This document shows positions 50,691-63,432 of a stretch of DNA of 64,000 bases, piece by piece. A program made the position numbers and the translations under genes. This DNA comes from Sinohyriopsis cumingii (lineage: Eukaryota > Mollusca > Bivalvia > Unionida > Unionidae). The stretch covers positions 30,444,311 to 30,508,310 of the forward strand of contig CM068835.1 of assembly GCA_028554795.2 (NCBI GenBank), read 5' to 3'. Numbering within the stretch: position 1 is the first letter of the stretch; each line of letters opens with the position of its first letter. The notes below the pieces were generated by a model. It did not search any database, had not been told where the DNA came from, and saw only the letters and a list, made by a program, of their open reading frames with translations.

Positions 50691-51695
50691 ATTTTACTAG
50701 AATTTTTTTTTCCAAACAGGGTGTAAAAAGGCAATATTTTTTTTGCAAATGACATTGTTACTTTAAATGGTGAGTTTTATATTCTGTTGTCCTTGTAGAA
50801 AAATTTCATATTAATACCCACATTGTTCAGGTAAATTTCATATGACACCAACATTGTTCATTTAAATGATTTCAAACCAGTTTATTAGGAGGTTATACAT
50901 TAAAAAGTCTGGAATAAAATTTGGCCTCAGTTTGATTCAACTTCCATTGAATTATTAGTGGTAAGATGTGACTAATGGAAGCAGGAACCCTGTTTGACTT
51001 AGAAATTTACCATTAACTGTAGGAGCCCTGTTTGACTTACAAATTGCCATTAACTTCAGGAATTGCAATTTCAGTTTTGCTGAGTAAAATTTTGAAAAGC
51101 TCGATTGGATTGAAAGCAAATATGGCATAATGCTTTCCATTCTAAATCAGGTTTGATTTTAACATTTCCTAGCAAAATTTAATGGAGTGTTGGCTCCTGT
51201 TTGAAATACAAATTTACCCTGAAGGTCCATTAACATTTCATTTCAGCTCAAAAACCGAATTTGGTATGAGACTTTACATTAAGATTAGTTTGTGACAGAC
51301 CTTTACAGCATCATTGCCATGGCCAATTTGACAGAGTTATGGACCCTGTCTTTGAGTGGGGTTGGTGGGGGATTATATCCTTTAATTGCATGATATTGGC
51401 AGGGGCATTCATAGTTAGTTAAAGTAAACTGAGGAGCCAGTGATAATAATAAATATGTTTTTGACCTCATATAAAAATAGTAAAATTAAATAATTGGAGT
51501 ATTATGTATTTTTTTTTTATTAAATTAATTTCTTACAAAGATAAATCTGAAATTCACCATGTATATTTGTTTTCTCAAGTGTGATTGCCCTTGGTAATAT
51601 AGAAAATACTCCTGATCATTTAAGGTACATTGCTGTCATTTGAACTTCATATGGTGGTGATGGCACATTATCCTGTCACTGTGTTTACCTTTCAG

Positions 51696-51769
51696 AATGA
51701 TGTGAGTGAGCAGGAGCAAAGATGGGGTGCAAAAACAGTGGAAGGGTCAGGCCACCAAGCTTCATTCAG
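51696..51769 (+). CDS. CTTN: Cortactin, second coding exon
   Basis: Acceptor TTTCAG ends at 51695 and donor GTATAA starts at 51770. The 74 nt encode [20 protein letters not shown] followed by QASF and two bases of the next codon (phase 2). The [14 protein letters not shown] motif is characteristic of cortactin and HS1, directly following the acidic Arp2/3-binding part. Confidence 0.9.
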
Positions 51770-52566
51770 GTATAACGGTCTCTTGCAACATTTTACCTTT
51801 AGGAAAATTGGAGAATGCTTCACCTACAAATTAGAATTTTTGTTTCTAATTGGTGTTTTGTCCTTGAAATGAAAACAATTCAGTAGCATAGGACATTTAA
51901 AAAAGTAAATTGTAATGAAAATTGAATGAGAAAAATGATCTAACTATGCAAGTATATGAATTAATGAAGATAGAAATATCCATTGACTTATGTAATTTTG
52001 ACTGATACAAATTTTGCTTTTTAATGATTTTGTATGATTTGTTTAAAATTTCATTGTTTTAATGAAGTTAAAAAATAATGATGAAATTATTTACCTAAAA
52101 CCAAAAATTAGGATACACAAATGGATAAAATGAATGGTATTAAAGATAAATGAATTACATAATTTTCAATGAAAATTAGAGGTAGTGAAACCAAAAATGT
52201 CTTGTTACACGATGTCATCTTACACAACATTACCTGCGAATGCAATTTTTGAGTAAGTCAGGGGTTAGCTGCATAAAGATTTAAAGTTGGATATGTTGTA
52301 TAATACAGACTACATGGTGACTGCATAATTGACTGAGCACATGGAAAAAAATGTGATTAAGTAGACATTCACATCTGCTAAGTGATGAGCCTAGTCATGA
52401 GTCAGTGTTGCACCGTAAACATGGGATTGTGGGTTTCCCAAATCTTTTATTTTATTATGAAGTCTTTGGATGTGCTTTTTTGCCTTTTATTGTTTTTGGA
52501 AAAAATTTGAAATTCCTTTGGTACATATTCATTATGAAAGTAAATGTAAATTATTTGTGAAACTTG

Positions 52567-54830
52567 TACATACTGAATTTTGTGTCCTACATCACTTGTC
52601 CGTGTTTACAACAGTGTGGATGACTATGAATGGTATAGTAATGGATACTGAATTCTGTGTCCTTTATCACTTGTCAGTGTTTATAACAGTGTGGATGAAT
52701 ATGAATGGTATAGTAATGGATACTGAATTCTGTGTCCTTCATTAGTTGTCAATGTTTATAACAGTGTGGATGACTATGAATGGTATAGTAATGGATAGTG
52801 AATTCAGTGTCCTTCATCATTTGTCAGTGTTTATAGAAGTGTGGATGACTATGAATGGTATAGTAATAGATATACTGAATTCTGTGTCCTTTATCACTTG
52901 TCAATGTTTATAACAGTGTGGATGACTGTGAATGGTATAGTAATGGATACTGAATTCTGTGTCCTACATCACTTGTCAGTGTTTATAACAGTGTGGATGA
53001 ATATGAATGGTATAGTAATAGATATACTGAATTCTGTGTCCTTCATTAGTTGTCAATGTTTATAACAGTGTGGATGACTATGAATGGTATAGTAATGGAT
53101 ACTGAATTCTGTGTCCTTCATCATTTGTCAGTGTTTATAGAAGTGTGGATGACTATGAATGGTATAGTAATAGATATACTGAATTCTGTGTCCTTTATCA
53201 CTTGTCAGTGTTTACAACAGTGTGGATGACTATGAATGGTATAGTAATGGATACTGAATTCTGTGTCCTTCGTAACTTGTCAGTATTTATAACAGTGTGG
53301 ATGACTATGAATGGTACAGTAATGGATACTGAATTCTGTGTCCTTTATCACTTGTCAGTGTTTACAACAGTGTGGATGACTATGAATGGTATAGTAATGG
53401 ATACTGAATTCTGTGTCCTTTATCACTTGTTAATGTTTATAACAGTGTGGATGACTATAATGGTATAGTAATGGATACTGAATTCTGTGTCCATTATCAC
53501 TTGTCAGTGTTTATAACAGTGTGGATGACTATGAATGGTATAGTAATGGATATACTGAATTCTGTGTCCTTTATCACTTGTCAATGTTTATAACAGTGTG
53601 GATGACTATGAATGGTATAGTAATGGATACTGAATTCTGTGTCCTTCATCATTTGTCAGTGTTTATAACAATGTGGATGACTATGAATGGTATAGTAATG
53701 GATACTGAATTCAGTGTCCTTCATCATTTGTCAGTGTTTATAACAATGTGGATGACTATGAATGGTGTAGTAATGGATACTGAATTCTGTGTCCTTCATC
53801 ACTTGTCAGTGTTTATAACAGTGTGGATGACTATGAATGGTATAGTAATGGATACTGATTTCTGTGTCCTTCATTATTTGTCAATGTTTATAACAGTGTG
53901 GATGACTATGAATGGTATAGTAATGGATATACTGAATTCTGTGTCCTTTATCACTTGTCAATGTTTATAACAGTGTGGATGACTATGAATGGTATAGTAA
54001 TGGATATACTGAATTCTGTGTCCTTTATCACTTGTCAGTGTTTTATAACAGTGTGGATGACTATAATGGTATAGTAATGGATACTGAATTCTGTGTCCTT
54101 TATCACTTGTCAGTGCTTCTTGTTGTTGTTGTTGTTGTTGTGGGGTTTAACGCCATTTTTCAGCATGATAGGCTATACATGGCGGCCGGTATTAATGGTG
54201 GAGGAAGAACCCGGAAAACACCGGAAAGAACCACCGACCCACGAGAAAGTCAGTGCTTATAACAGTGTGGATGACTATGAATGGTATAGTAATGGATACT
54301 GAATTCTGTGTCCTACATCACTTGTCAGTGTTTATAACAATGTGGATGACTATGAATGGTATAGTAATGGATACTGAATTGTGTGTCCTTCATCACTTGT
54401 CAGTGTTTATAACAATGTGGATGACTATGAATGGTATAGTAATGGATATACTGAATTCTGTGTCCTTTATCACTTGTCAGTGCTTATAACAGTGTGGATG
54501 ACTATGAATGGTATAGTAATGGATACTGAATTCTGTGTCCTACATCACTTGTCAGTGTTTATAACAGTGTGGATGACTATGTATGGTGTAGTAATGGATA
54601 TACTGAATTCTGTGTCCTTTATCACTTGTCAATGTTTATAACAGTGTGGATGACTATGAATGGTATAGTAATGGATATACTGAATTCTGTGTCCTACATC
54701 ACTTGTCAGTGTTTATAACAGTGTGGATGAATATGAATGGTATAGTAATGGATACTGAATTCTGTGTCCTTTATCACTTGTCAGTGTTTATAACAGTGTG
54801 GATGACTATGAATGGTATGGTAATGGCCTC
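52567..54830. repeat. 75-bp minisatellite, about 27 copies
   Basis: The unit contains TACTGAATTCTGTGTCC, ATCACTTGTCAGTGTTTATA and GTGTGGATGACTATGAATGG. Copies are spaced 75 bp (for example 52646 to 52721), with variants of 73-77 bp. Because 75 is a multiple of 3, stop-free frames run through it by construction; I see no reason to call them genes. A SINE interrupts the array at 54119. Confidence 0.95.
54119..54248 (-). repeat. SINE family A inserted in the minisatellite
   Basis: A (GTT)n tail and the inverse family body, truncated before the tRNA head, are flanked by a 10-bp duplication GTCAGTGCTT (54109-54118 and 54249-54258). The insertion postdates array expansion at this spot. Confidence 0.88.
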
Positions 54831-55394
54831 TATATGATCTTATCCTTATTCGGAGATATCATAATCAGCTGATCCAAGTATGGTTTCTGTATGTCATTAC
54901 TGCCTGGAGGTATTGCAGTAATTGATCAAAAACTGGTACCCAGACATTGTTTGGACAGTCAATATGCCTGCCTAGCAGCTGATACAAACACCCAGTCAGC
55001 AGGTAAATACTATATTAGCTTTATATGTGAAATAAATGTATACTTGCCAGCTATCTGAGCATTTGATAAGAATTCTATTGTAATAATGCAAGGTCCATAG
55101 AGCAAGGTGTTCATGCAGATGACTGAATAAAGATTGTAAAAATACCTGAATGGATGATGCTTCTAATTATTTTACTAGCACAGTAAGTGAATCAAGGGAA
55201 GATATTTTCAGTGAGCAGCCAAATGAGAAATCAGATTCAAGTTCCAAAGACAGAGTTTGTCCTAAATCAGACATTAACAAATACCATTATAAACTGCATT
55301 ACTTCCAGAGAGTAGGAGGCAACATTTCCCTGGCTTAAAACAAATGAGTCTGGTAACATGCCAAATAAGGTTTGTTTTGATTCAAAATTGAACA

Positions 55395-57045
55395 TGCTTG
55401 TCAATAATGTATCTGATTATAGAGAGGAGACCATGAGCGAGGCAATGAGTGCTTGTCAATAATGTATCTGATTTTAGAGAGGAGACCATGATCAAGGCAA
55501 TGGGTGCTTGTCAATAATTTATCTGATTATTGATTGGAGACCATGATCAAGGCAATGAGTGCTTGTCAATAATGTATCTGATTAAAGAGAGAAGACCATG
55601 ATCAAGGCAATAAGTGCTTGTCAATAATGTATGTGATTATTGATTGGAGACCATGATCAGGGCAATGAGTGCTTGTCAGTAATGTATCTGATTATTGATT
55701 GGAGACCATGATCAGGACAATGAGTGCTTGTCAATAATGTATCTGGTTATAGAGAGGAGACCATGATCGAGGCAATGAGTGCTTGTCAATAATGTATCTG
55801 ATTATAGAGAGGAGACCATGATCAAGGCAGTGAGTGCTTGTCAATAATGTATCTGATTATAGAGAGAAGACTATGATCAAGGCAATGGGTGCTTGTCAAT
55901 AATTTATCTGATTATTGATTGGAGACCATGATCAGGGCAATGAGTGCTTGTCAATAATGTATCTGATTAAAGAGAGAAGACCATGATCAAGGCAATAAGT
56001 GCTTGTCAATAATGTATCTGATTATTGATTGGAGACCATGATCAGGGCAGTGAGTGCTTGTCAATAATTTATCTGATTATAGAGAGGAGACCATGATCGA
56101 GGCAATGAGTGCTTGTCAATAATGTATCTGATTATAGAGAGAAGACCATGATCAAGGCAATGAGTGCTTGTCAATAATGTATCTGATTATAGAGAGAAGA
56201 CCATGATCAAGGCAATAAGTGCTTGTCAATAATGTATCTGATTATTGATTGGAGACCATGATCAGGGCAATGAGTGCTTGTCAATAATGTATCTGATTAT
56301 AGAGAGGAGACCATGATCGAGGCAATGAGTGCTTGTCAATAATGTATCTGATTATAGAGAGAAGACCATGATCAAGGCAATAAGTGCTTGTCAATAATGT
56401 ATCTGATTATTGATTGGAGACCATGATCAGGGCAATGAGTGCTTGTCAGTAATGTATCTGATTATAGAGAGGAGACCATGATTAAGGCAATGGGTGCTTG
56501 TCAATAATGTATCTGATTAAAGAGAGAAGACCATGATCAAGGCAATAAGTGCTTGTCAATAATGTATCTGATTATTGATTGGAGACCATGATCAGGGCAA
56601 TGAGTGCTTGTCAATAATGTATCTGATTATAGAGAGGAGACCATGATCGAGGCAATGAGTGCTTGTCAATAATGTATCTGATTATAGAGAGAAGACCATG
56701 ATCAAGGCAATGGGTGCTTGTCAATGTATCTGATTATAGAGAGGAGACCATGATCAAGGCAATGAGTACTTGTCAATAATGTATCTGATTATAGAGAGGA
56801 GACCATGATCGAGGCAATGAGTGCTTGTCAATAATGTATCTGATTATAGAGAGAAGACCATGATTAAGGCAATGGGTGCTTGTCAATAATGTATCTGATT
56901 AAAGAGAGAAGACCATGATCAAGGCAATGAGTACTTGTCAATAATTTATCTAATTATTAATTGGAGACCATGATCAGGGCAATGAGTGCTTGTCAATAAT
57001 GTATCTGATTATAGAGAGGAGACCATGATCAAGGCAATGAGAATT
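55395..57045. repeat. 55-bp minisatellite with unit variants, about 30 copies
   Basis: The unit begins TGCTTGTCAATAATGTATCT and ends GACCATGATCAAGGCAATGA plus G. The middle alternates between ATTATAGAGAGG, ATTATTGATTGG and ATTAAAGAGAGAA, and the GATCAAG/GATCGAG/GATCAGG variants are linked to them, giving higher-order blocks. Confidence 0.95.
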
Positions 57046-58676
57046 GCAGAGGAGGATGTACCTATTGGAAAAATAAGTCTGTTATCAGTTTGATAGAACT
57101 TAATGGTTGTGATTTACAAGTTTGAACTACGTCAGCACAGGCTTAATACGGATCATGTAGGACAGCTGCCAAGGTTTTTATTGTTTATAGCCAAGCTATT
57201 GATAATGAAGTTGAATAATAGTTTCTGAAAGTAATTTCTTTTGTCTGTCATGAGGGGCTCAGAAAATCATTTTCTAAGCATTTGTCCCTGGACTAGTGAG
57301 TTGCAACATATAGTAATACTTGTCCGTTTATATCACTTTAGTCAAATCAGTACACTTGTCCATTACACAACTTCAAAATCCGCAAGTACCCAATGCAACC
57401 TTGATACTAAAATGGGTCCAGACCATGAATACATTGTGTTCTGGTTGAAGATACAGGGTTTACAGCCCTTATCATACATGGATGATTTGACATATATAAC
57501 AAGAGACTAGGTTTGTAATTTGAGAAATTGTAGTTTTCAGCCAAAACACCATTTCTTAATGGTTTTTGAAACTTAAAAAAAAAATCTTGGTGTCTTTTTT
57601 TTTAAATGTTGAAAACTTTTGTAAATTTTGTTATTCAGTGAGCTCTCACTCATCTTATAATATTTGTGTTATAATGAGGGGGTACATCTGTTAGAAGTTA
57701 AAAATCATACATTTTTCAAAATAGTATGAATTTTTTTTTTGACTGATCAAATGATGTTACATTAAATGGAAGATATCACTAACTTAAATTTGCAAAAAGA
57801 ATTTCATATGTCACTACAGTTTTCACCAACTTTTGGCTTCAGTAATCAACTTCAATCAAACTCCATTACTCAAGGGTACATGTCAAACTCTTGATTCATG
57901 ATAAGCTGAAAGTGTTGGAAAGCCATTACATCATGGTCCCATTTAAATGAATACCAAGCAAGCTGCTGTCTCAACATTATGTGCTTTCTATATATATTTA
58001 GGTTACAATGGACCACATTGAGTGAAACTTGGTGGAAATTGGCAGAAACACCAAAAATGCTTCTTTCAAATATTATCTTGACTATTTTTCTTTTGAAAAG
58101 TAATTGCTGGTGTCTTCAAATTGCTGTGACAATATATAAGTGTTATCTTGAACACCTTATGACTATGGCAAGTGTAACACTGTCAGACGAGACGAAATAT
58201 CACAGAATTTTGACATTCTCTGGCTCTTAGCTTGTCACAGGTTCAATTCATGAAGATGAGTGGTAGATTGTTGAAAAGGAAAACTTCTCCACCTTAAAAT
58301 AATTAGATACTAAAATTGCCACTGAAAACGCCAATAGAATTAAGTAATCAAGGCATGGTGTGAAACTGAGATTTTGCTGATAAATAAAAATTTTGTTGCA
58401 GAGAATTAATCTAGAAATCCCATACTACTTTCATGCCAATGAGCGACACAAATGATGGGTGAGTTCCATTGGCTGCATTGCTCTGTGATTCACCCTGAAG
58501 ATCCTAATTATATCTTTTTCTTTCTTCAGGAATGTGTTCCTGTCTCACTGAATATTTCCCATTTCTGCCTCTACATTTATCTGGTTTTTCTGCAGATAAC
58601 AAATATGATTATCTTACTTTGCATTGTATATCTTTTGATTTTATATTGATTATCTCCGTTTTGTCTGGTCTTTTAG
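57046..58676. other. Intronic DNA
   Basis: AT-rich with no recognised feature up to the exon acceptor. Confidence 0.5.
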
Positions 58677-58806
58677 TCTTGACAAATTAAGGAGTGAGGT
58701 GCAACACGATGATAAAAAGAAGAAGCAGGAGGAGTTTGAGGAAGGACCCAAGGCTTCCTATGGATATGGAGGGAAATTTGGAGTACAGAAAGATAGAATG
58801 GATAAA
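58677..58806 (+). CDS. CTTN: Cortactin, third coding exon
   Basis: Acceptor TTTTAG ends at 58676 and donor GTATGT starts at 58807. The 130 nt complete the split codon and encode 43 more residues: LDKLRSEVQHDDKKKKQEEF, then EGPKASYGYGGKFGVQKDRM and DK. This is the linker and the start of the cortactin F-actin-binding repeat region (GPKAS.GYGGKFGV..DRMDK). It ends in phase 0. Confidence 0.92.
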
Positions 58807-61329
58807 GTATGTCTTTCCCGGAGGGAGATTTGATTTGGGTTTGGTAGAGAGTGTGAGAGAGAGATGATGATGTGGATGATGATGTTGTATTTAACTATTA
58901 TCAAGTAAAGTTAAGATAAAAAGTAAATTTACATTGTAGTCATGCCTTATTATTGAATGGACTGGTTTCAACATCATTTGTCACTGATTTTCAGTCTGTA
59001 ACAAAGGACCTGTTTAGGTGAAAGTAATCTTGGGTTAAGTGTCTCAGACTTTAAGGATGTATTGTGAAATTCATCTAATTCAGACGTAACTGCCTCAGAA
59101 AATCCATTTTATATATTGATTTGGGGTCAGATGGGACTTTATTTGCTAACTTTATCAGCTGATTTGGGGTATAAAGAACTTTATTAACTTTCTAGGTCGA
59201 TTTTGGGTAGAATGGTCTTTAGTTGGTTACTTCAGCTACATGAGCAAAACTTGTGAATAAAATTGACAGAATATTTTGGTATCAATGGTTAAGTTATCAC
59301 AAGTAATATTCACCTCTGATTTGATAACTAACACCAAATAACTCAGTAATATTCACCTCTGATTTGATAACTAACACCAGATAACTCAGTAATATTCGCC
59401 TCTCATTTGATAACTAACACCAGATAACTCAGTAATATTCGCCTCTCATTTGATAACTCACACCAAATAACTCAGTAATATTCGCCTCTCATTTAATAAC
59501 TCACACCAGATAACTCATGAGCCAGATAACTCATCAACCAAGTAACTCATGAACCAGCATATAACATCAGATCAGGCATGGTTCCCATTTTTTTTCTAGA
59601 AAACACATACAGAATTGGCCCCCATTTGTTGAACATGAAGAAAAGTGCAATCAAACTTTGACATGTTGCTAGTTTTATCATCAAAAATGGCATTTCAGAA
59701 ATCTGATATTGTATGAGGAAATTGCAACTTTTAATGAGAACTTGTACATTTTTTAAAGTTTTCTCGACAGAAAAAATCTTTGTACACTGTAAATAACAAT
59801 ATTTGTCACTGTTTGTGACCATGAAAATATCAGTGATACCTACTGGTGTCAGCAGTTTAAGAAATAAATGCCAATTAAATTACTGAAGTCAAGTGAAATT
59901 TGTTGATATTTTTTATTGTTTAATTCAGTTTCAGTGTAATAATCATGAATGCTGTATGCATTCTTGTATTGAAATGTGCAGAGTGCGAGTCTGTTGTCAT
60001 AGCTATGTCCATAAGTATTTTTGAGAGGTGAAGTATGTAAGGACTTGTGTTTTGATATCAGATTTGTGAAAATGTTTGTGGCAATTAATTAAAACTAGAC
60101 ATGCTTAGGCTTATCACATTAATGACATCTTTTGTATCAAAGCTAAAATAGGAAGTAGAATAACAAAACAAGAATGATGAAAGGTATCCAGATCCTACTA
60201 TAGTAATGGCTAATGGTGATGATGATGTGTCAAGTCAACTCATTTCAATTTACCAGTCATACACTGTTTTGAATATTGTTATTTTGGTAACATATCCAGC
60301 ATTAATTTGTGGTTTATTCTACTAATTTGCAAATGTGGTCAGTAATAGCAAGAGAAATAAGCAAAAGTGGTATTTGTGGATGAAAAGCTTTGTTTCACAG
60401 ATATGGTTTATTGTGGAATAGTGAGTTGAAAAATTTGTAGTGGACTTCAAATTCTTGAATTGACACTCATAGGTTTGTTCAGGGATGAGCAGAAATTTCA
60501 CTATTTCCTGCAATGAAGTCATCAACATCAGTATTTTACTAATATAATAATATTTTTTTAAAAATTGATTTTCAACATTGTGTCCCTAGTTTATGAATAA
60601 AGGAAATTTTATTTTGTTGTGAATCAACAGTAACAGTCTTCATTCACATGCAAACAGGAGTTTTTTTGGAGGTACACATGTCATGTGTTTTGAATCCTGT
60701 TGATGTTATGTTTTTAACGATCTTTCAGAGGTTGGCTGTCTTGAAAATAAAGGCAATTTATGCACAGAAAAGTGAACAAGTTCATTTGAAAAAGTATCTT
60801 ATTGACAGCTATTTCCAAGATGAGTATTAAAAAGAGCATTAAACCATTTAACATCACTGGCCCTCATCATCTTCTCATTGTCAGTGTCCAGCCAGGATGG
60901 CATCCCCTGCTTAAATTTGCAGCATTTCCTGTGTAATTCATTCCCTTCATTATATTGTGGTCTGTGTTTTTTGGACCCTGTTGTGCATGGGTTATTCAGG
61001 AAGAGGTATATCCTATTATATCTCTGCATATTGCAAAAAAAAATTATTGTGATTTTAAGAAATTATAGTTTTAGCAGCTGTTAAATTTATGTATTTGTCT
61101 GTGATAAAAAGGCATGTTTGAGAATTATATTTCATGATAGGGCTTGTTGTAACCACCACATCCCAAAACAGTTGCTGTCATGACTAAAAACCCATCCATG
61201 GTATTTTAAGACTGACACAGAATACAATAAGCAAATAGTCTAATGGTTTGTTTGTTTGTTTGTCCATTTATTTACAGAAAAACCTCAATACAACGTTGTA
61301 AAAACTAAATGACTTGTTTTGATTATCAG
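58807..61329 (+). other. Cortactin intron
   Basis: It contains a 43-bp tandem repeat at 59302-59520; otherwise AT-rich and without recognised genes. Confidence 0.8.
59302..59520. repeat. 43-bp tandem repeat, about five copies
   Basis: AGTAATATTC(A/G)CCTCT(G/C)ATTT recurs at 59302, 59345 and 59388 and beyond, with TAACT(A/C)ACACCA(A/G)ATAACTC completing each unit. Confidence 0.9.
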
Positions 61330-61440
61330 AGTGCAGTGGGACATGAATACCAGGCTGAGTTAGGGAAGCACAGTAGTCAGACAGATGTGGCGAAGGGATT
61401 TGGAGGAAAATATGGTGTCCAGACAGACCGCGTTGACAAG
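61330..61440 (+). CDS. CTTN: Cortactin, fourth coding exon (one complete repeat)
   Basis: Acceptor TTATCAG ends at 61329 and donor GTCAGT starts at 61441. The 111 nt encode exactly one 37-residue cortactin repeat: [20 protein letters not shown], then [17 protein letters not shown]. The exon is symmetric (phase 0-0), so it equals one repeat unit, the usual design of this gene. Remaining repeats, the Pro-rich region and the SH3 domain lie beyond the window. Confidence 0.93.
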
Positions 61441-61689
61441 GTCAGTCCAAGTTAATTATGGTGCAGATATACTGTTTATTATCCCCAAGTATATGTGCAG
61501 ATATAGCTATCATTATGTCCAACAGCCTGTCTGTAAGCATTTTCCTTACTGTGATATAGCTTACAACCCTTCAGTGAATTTCATCAGACTTGATATTCAT
61601 GTCCAGCAAGTTCTGTAGAGGTGTCATTTCATACTTAGAATTCTTTAGGTTCATTATAAATGTTACCAGAGAAATAAAGTGATGCATAA

Positions 61690-63320
61690 GTATTTTATAC
61701 AATGACAGTAATGGACCATAGAGTACTAGCATAAATATTATATACATTGACAGTAATAGACCATAGAGTACTAGCATACGTATTATATACACTGACAGTA
61801 ATAGACCATAGAGTACTAGCATAAGTATTTTACACCTTGACAGTAATAGACCATAGAGTACTAGCATAAGTATCATATACATTGACAGTAATAGACCATA
61901 GAGGTATTGTATACATTGACAGTAATAGACCATAGAGTACTAGCATAAGTATTTTACACCTTGACAGTAATAGACCATAGAGTACAAGCATAAGTATTAT
62001 ATACATTGACAGTAATAGACCATAGAGGTATTGTATACATTGACAGTAATAGACCATAGAATGCTAACATAAGTACTATATACATTGACAGTAATAGACC
62101 ATAGAGACCTAGGATAAGTATTTTATACAATGACAGTAATAGGCCATAGAGTAATAGGATAAGTATGATATACACTGACAGTAATAGACCATATAGTACT
62201 AGCATTAGTATTATATACATTGACAGTAATGGACCATAGAGTACTAGCACAAGTATTGTATACATTGACGGTAATGGACCATAGAGTACTAGCATAAGTG
62301 TTATATACATTGACAGTAATAGACCTTAGAGCACTAGCACAAATATTGTATACATTGACAGTAATAGACCATAGAGTGCTAGCATAAGTACTATATACAT
62401 TGACAGTAATAAACGTTAGAGTACTAGTGTAAGCATTTGATACATTGACAGTTACAGAACATAGTGTGTTAGCATACATATTATATACATTGACAGTAAT
62501 AGAGCATAGAGTACTAGCATAAGTATTATATACATTGACAGTTACGGAACATAGAGTACTAGCATAAATATTATATGTATTGACAGTATTACATCATAGA
62601 GAAATAGTGTAAGCATTTTATACATTGATGGTTACAGAACATAGAGTACTAGCATAAGCATTTATGCATTGACAGTTATAGAACATAGAGTATTAGCATA
62701 AGCATTTTATACATTGACAGTTACAGAACATAGAGTACTAGCATTAAGTACTATATACAGTGACAATAATAGACCATAGAGTACAAGCATAAGTACTACA
62801 TACATTGTCAGTAATAGACCATTGAGTACTAGTGTAAGCATTTTATACATTGACAGTTACATAACACAGAGTACTTGCATAAATATTATATGTATTGACA
62901 GTAATAGGTCATAGTGTACTAGCATAAGTACTGTATACATTGACAGTAATAAATCATAGAATACTAGTGTAAGCATTTTATACATTGACAGTTAAAGAAC
63001 ATAGAGTACTAGCATAAATATTATATACATTGACAGTTATAGAAAATAAAGTGCTAGGATAAATAGTATATACATTGACAGTTATAGAACATAGAGTACT
63101 TGCATAAATATTATATTATTGACAGTAATAGGTCATAGTGTACTAGCATAAATACTGTATACATTGACAGTAATAAACCATAGATTACTAGTGAAAGCAT
63201 TTTATGCATTGACAGCTACAGAACATAGAGTACTAGCATAAGTATGAAATACATTGTCATTATAGAGTACTGGTATAAAGATTATACATTGGCAGTCATA
63301 GACCATAGAGTACAAGCGTA
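61690..63320. repeat. 45-bp minisatellite, about 36 copies
   Basis: The unit contains AGTACTAGCATAAGTATTA, TATACATTGACAGTAATAGA and CCATAG with many substitutions. Minus-strand open frames through it arise because 45 is a multiple of 3. Confidence 0.93.
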
Positions 63321-63321
63321 A

Positions 63322-63432
63322 GTTGTTTTGGGGTTTAATGCCATTTCTCAGTGTAAGGTAGGCTACACAGTTTGCCAGTTTAAATGGTAAAGGAAGAACC
63401 CAGGAAAACCCAAGTAAGAACCATCAACCCAA
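63322..63432 (-). repeat. SINE family A copy, head truncated
   Basis: GTTGTTTTGGGGTTTAATGCC, AGGTAGGCTACAC and GGAAGAACCCAGGAAAACCC match the inverse of the family body. Confidence 0.75.

Larger units (their letters stand above)
47221..51695 (+). other. Cortactin intron
   Basis: The intron contains a 30-bp x3 tandem repeat (47861), a degenerate ACAG-rich stretch near 48170-48360 and a repeat-like structure at 50340-50690. GT...AG ends are present. Confidence 0.8.
51770..58676 (+). other. Cortactin intron with large minisatellites
   Basis: A 6.9-kb intron that includes the 75-bp and 55-bp tandem arrays listed separately. No other gene recognised. Confidence 0.8.

Noticed and set aside
52470..54837. 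Series of long plus-strand open frames with a 25-residue repeated peptide
   Set aside because: They are the translation of a 75-bp minisatellite in an intron; frame openness follows from unit length and copies interrupt the frame at 73-77-bp variants.
55395..57045. CRISPR-like regular array
   Set aside because: Units are contiguous without unique spacers and lie in an animal intron, so it is a minisatellite.
61571..62479. Minus-strand repeat-peptide frames
   Set aside because: Translation of the 45-bp minisatellite; no start context, promoter or conservation.
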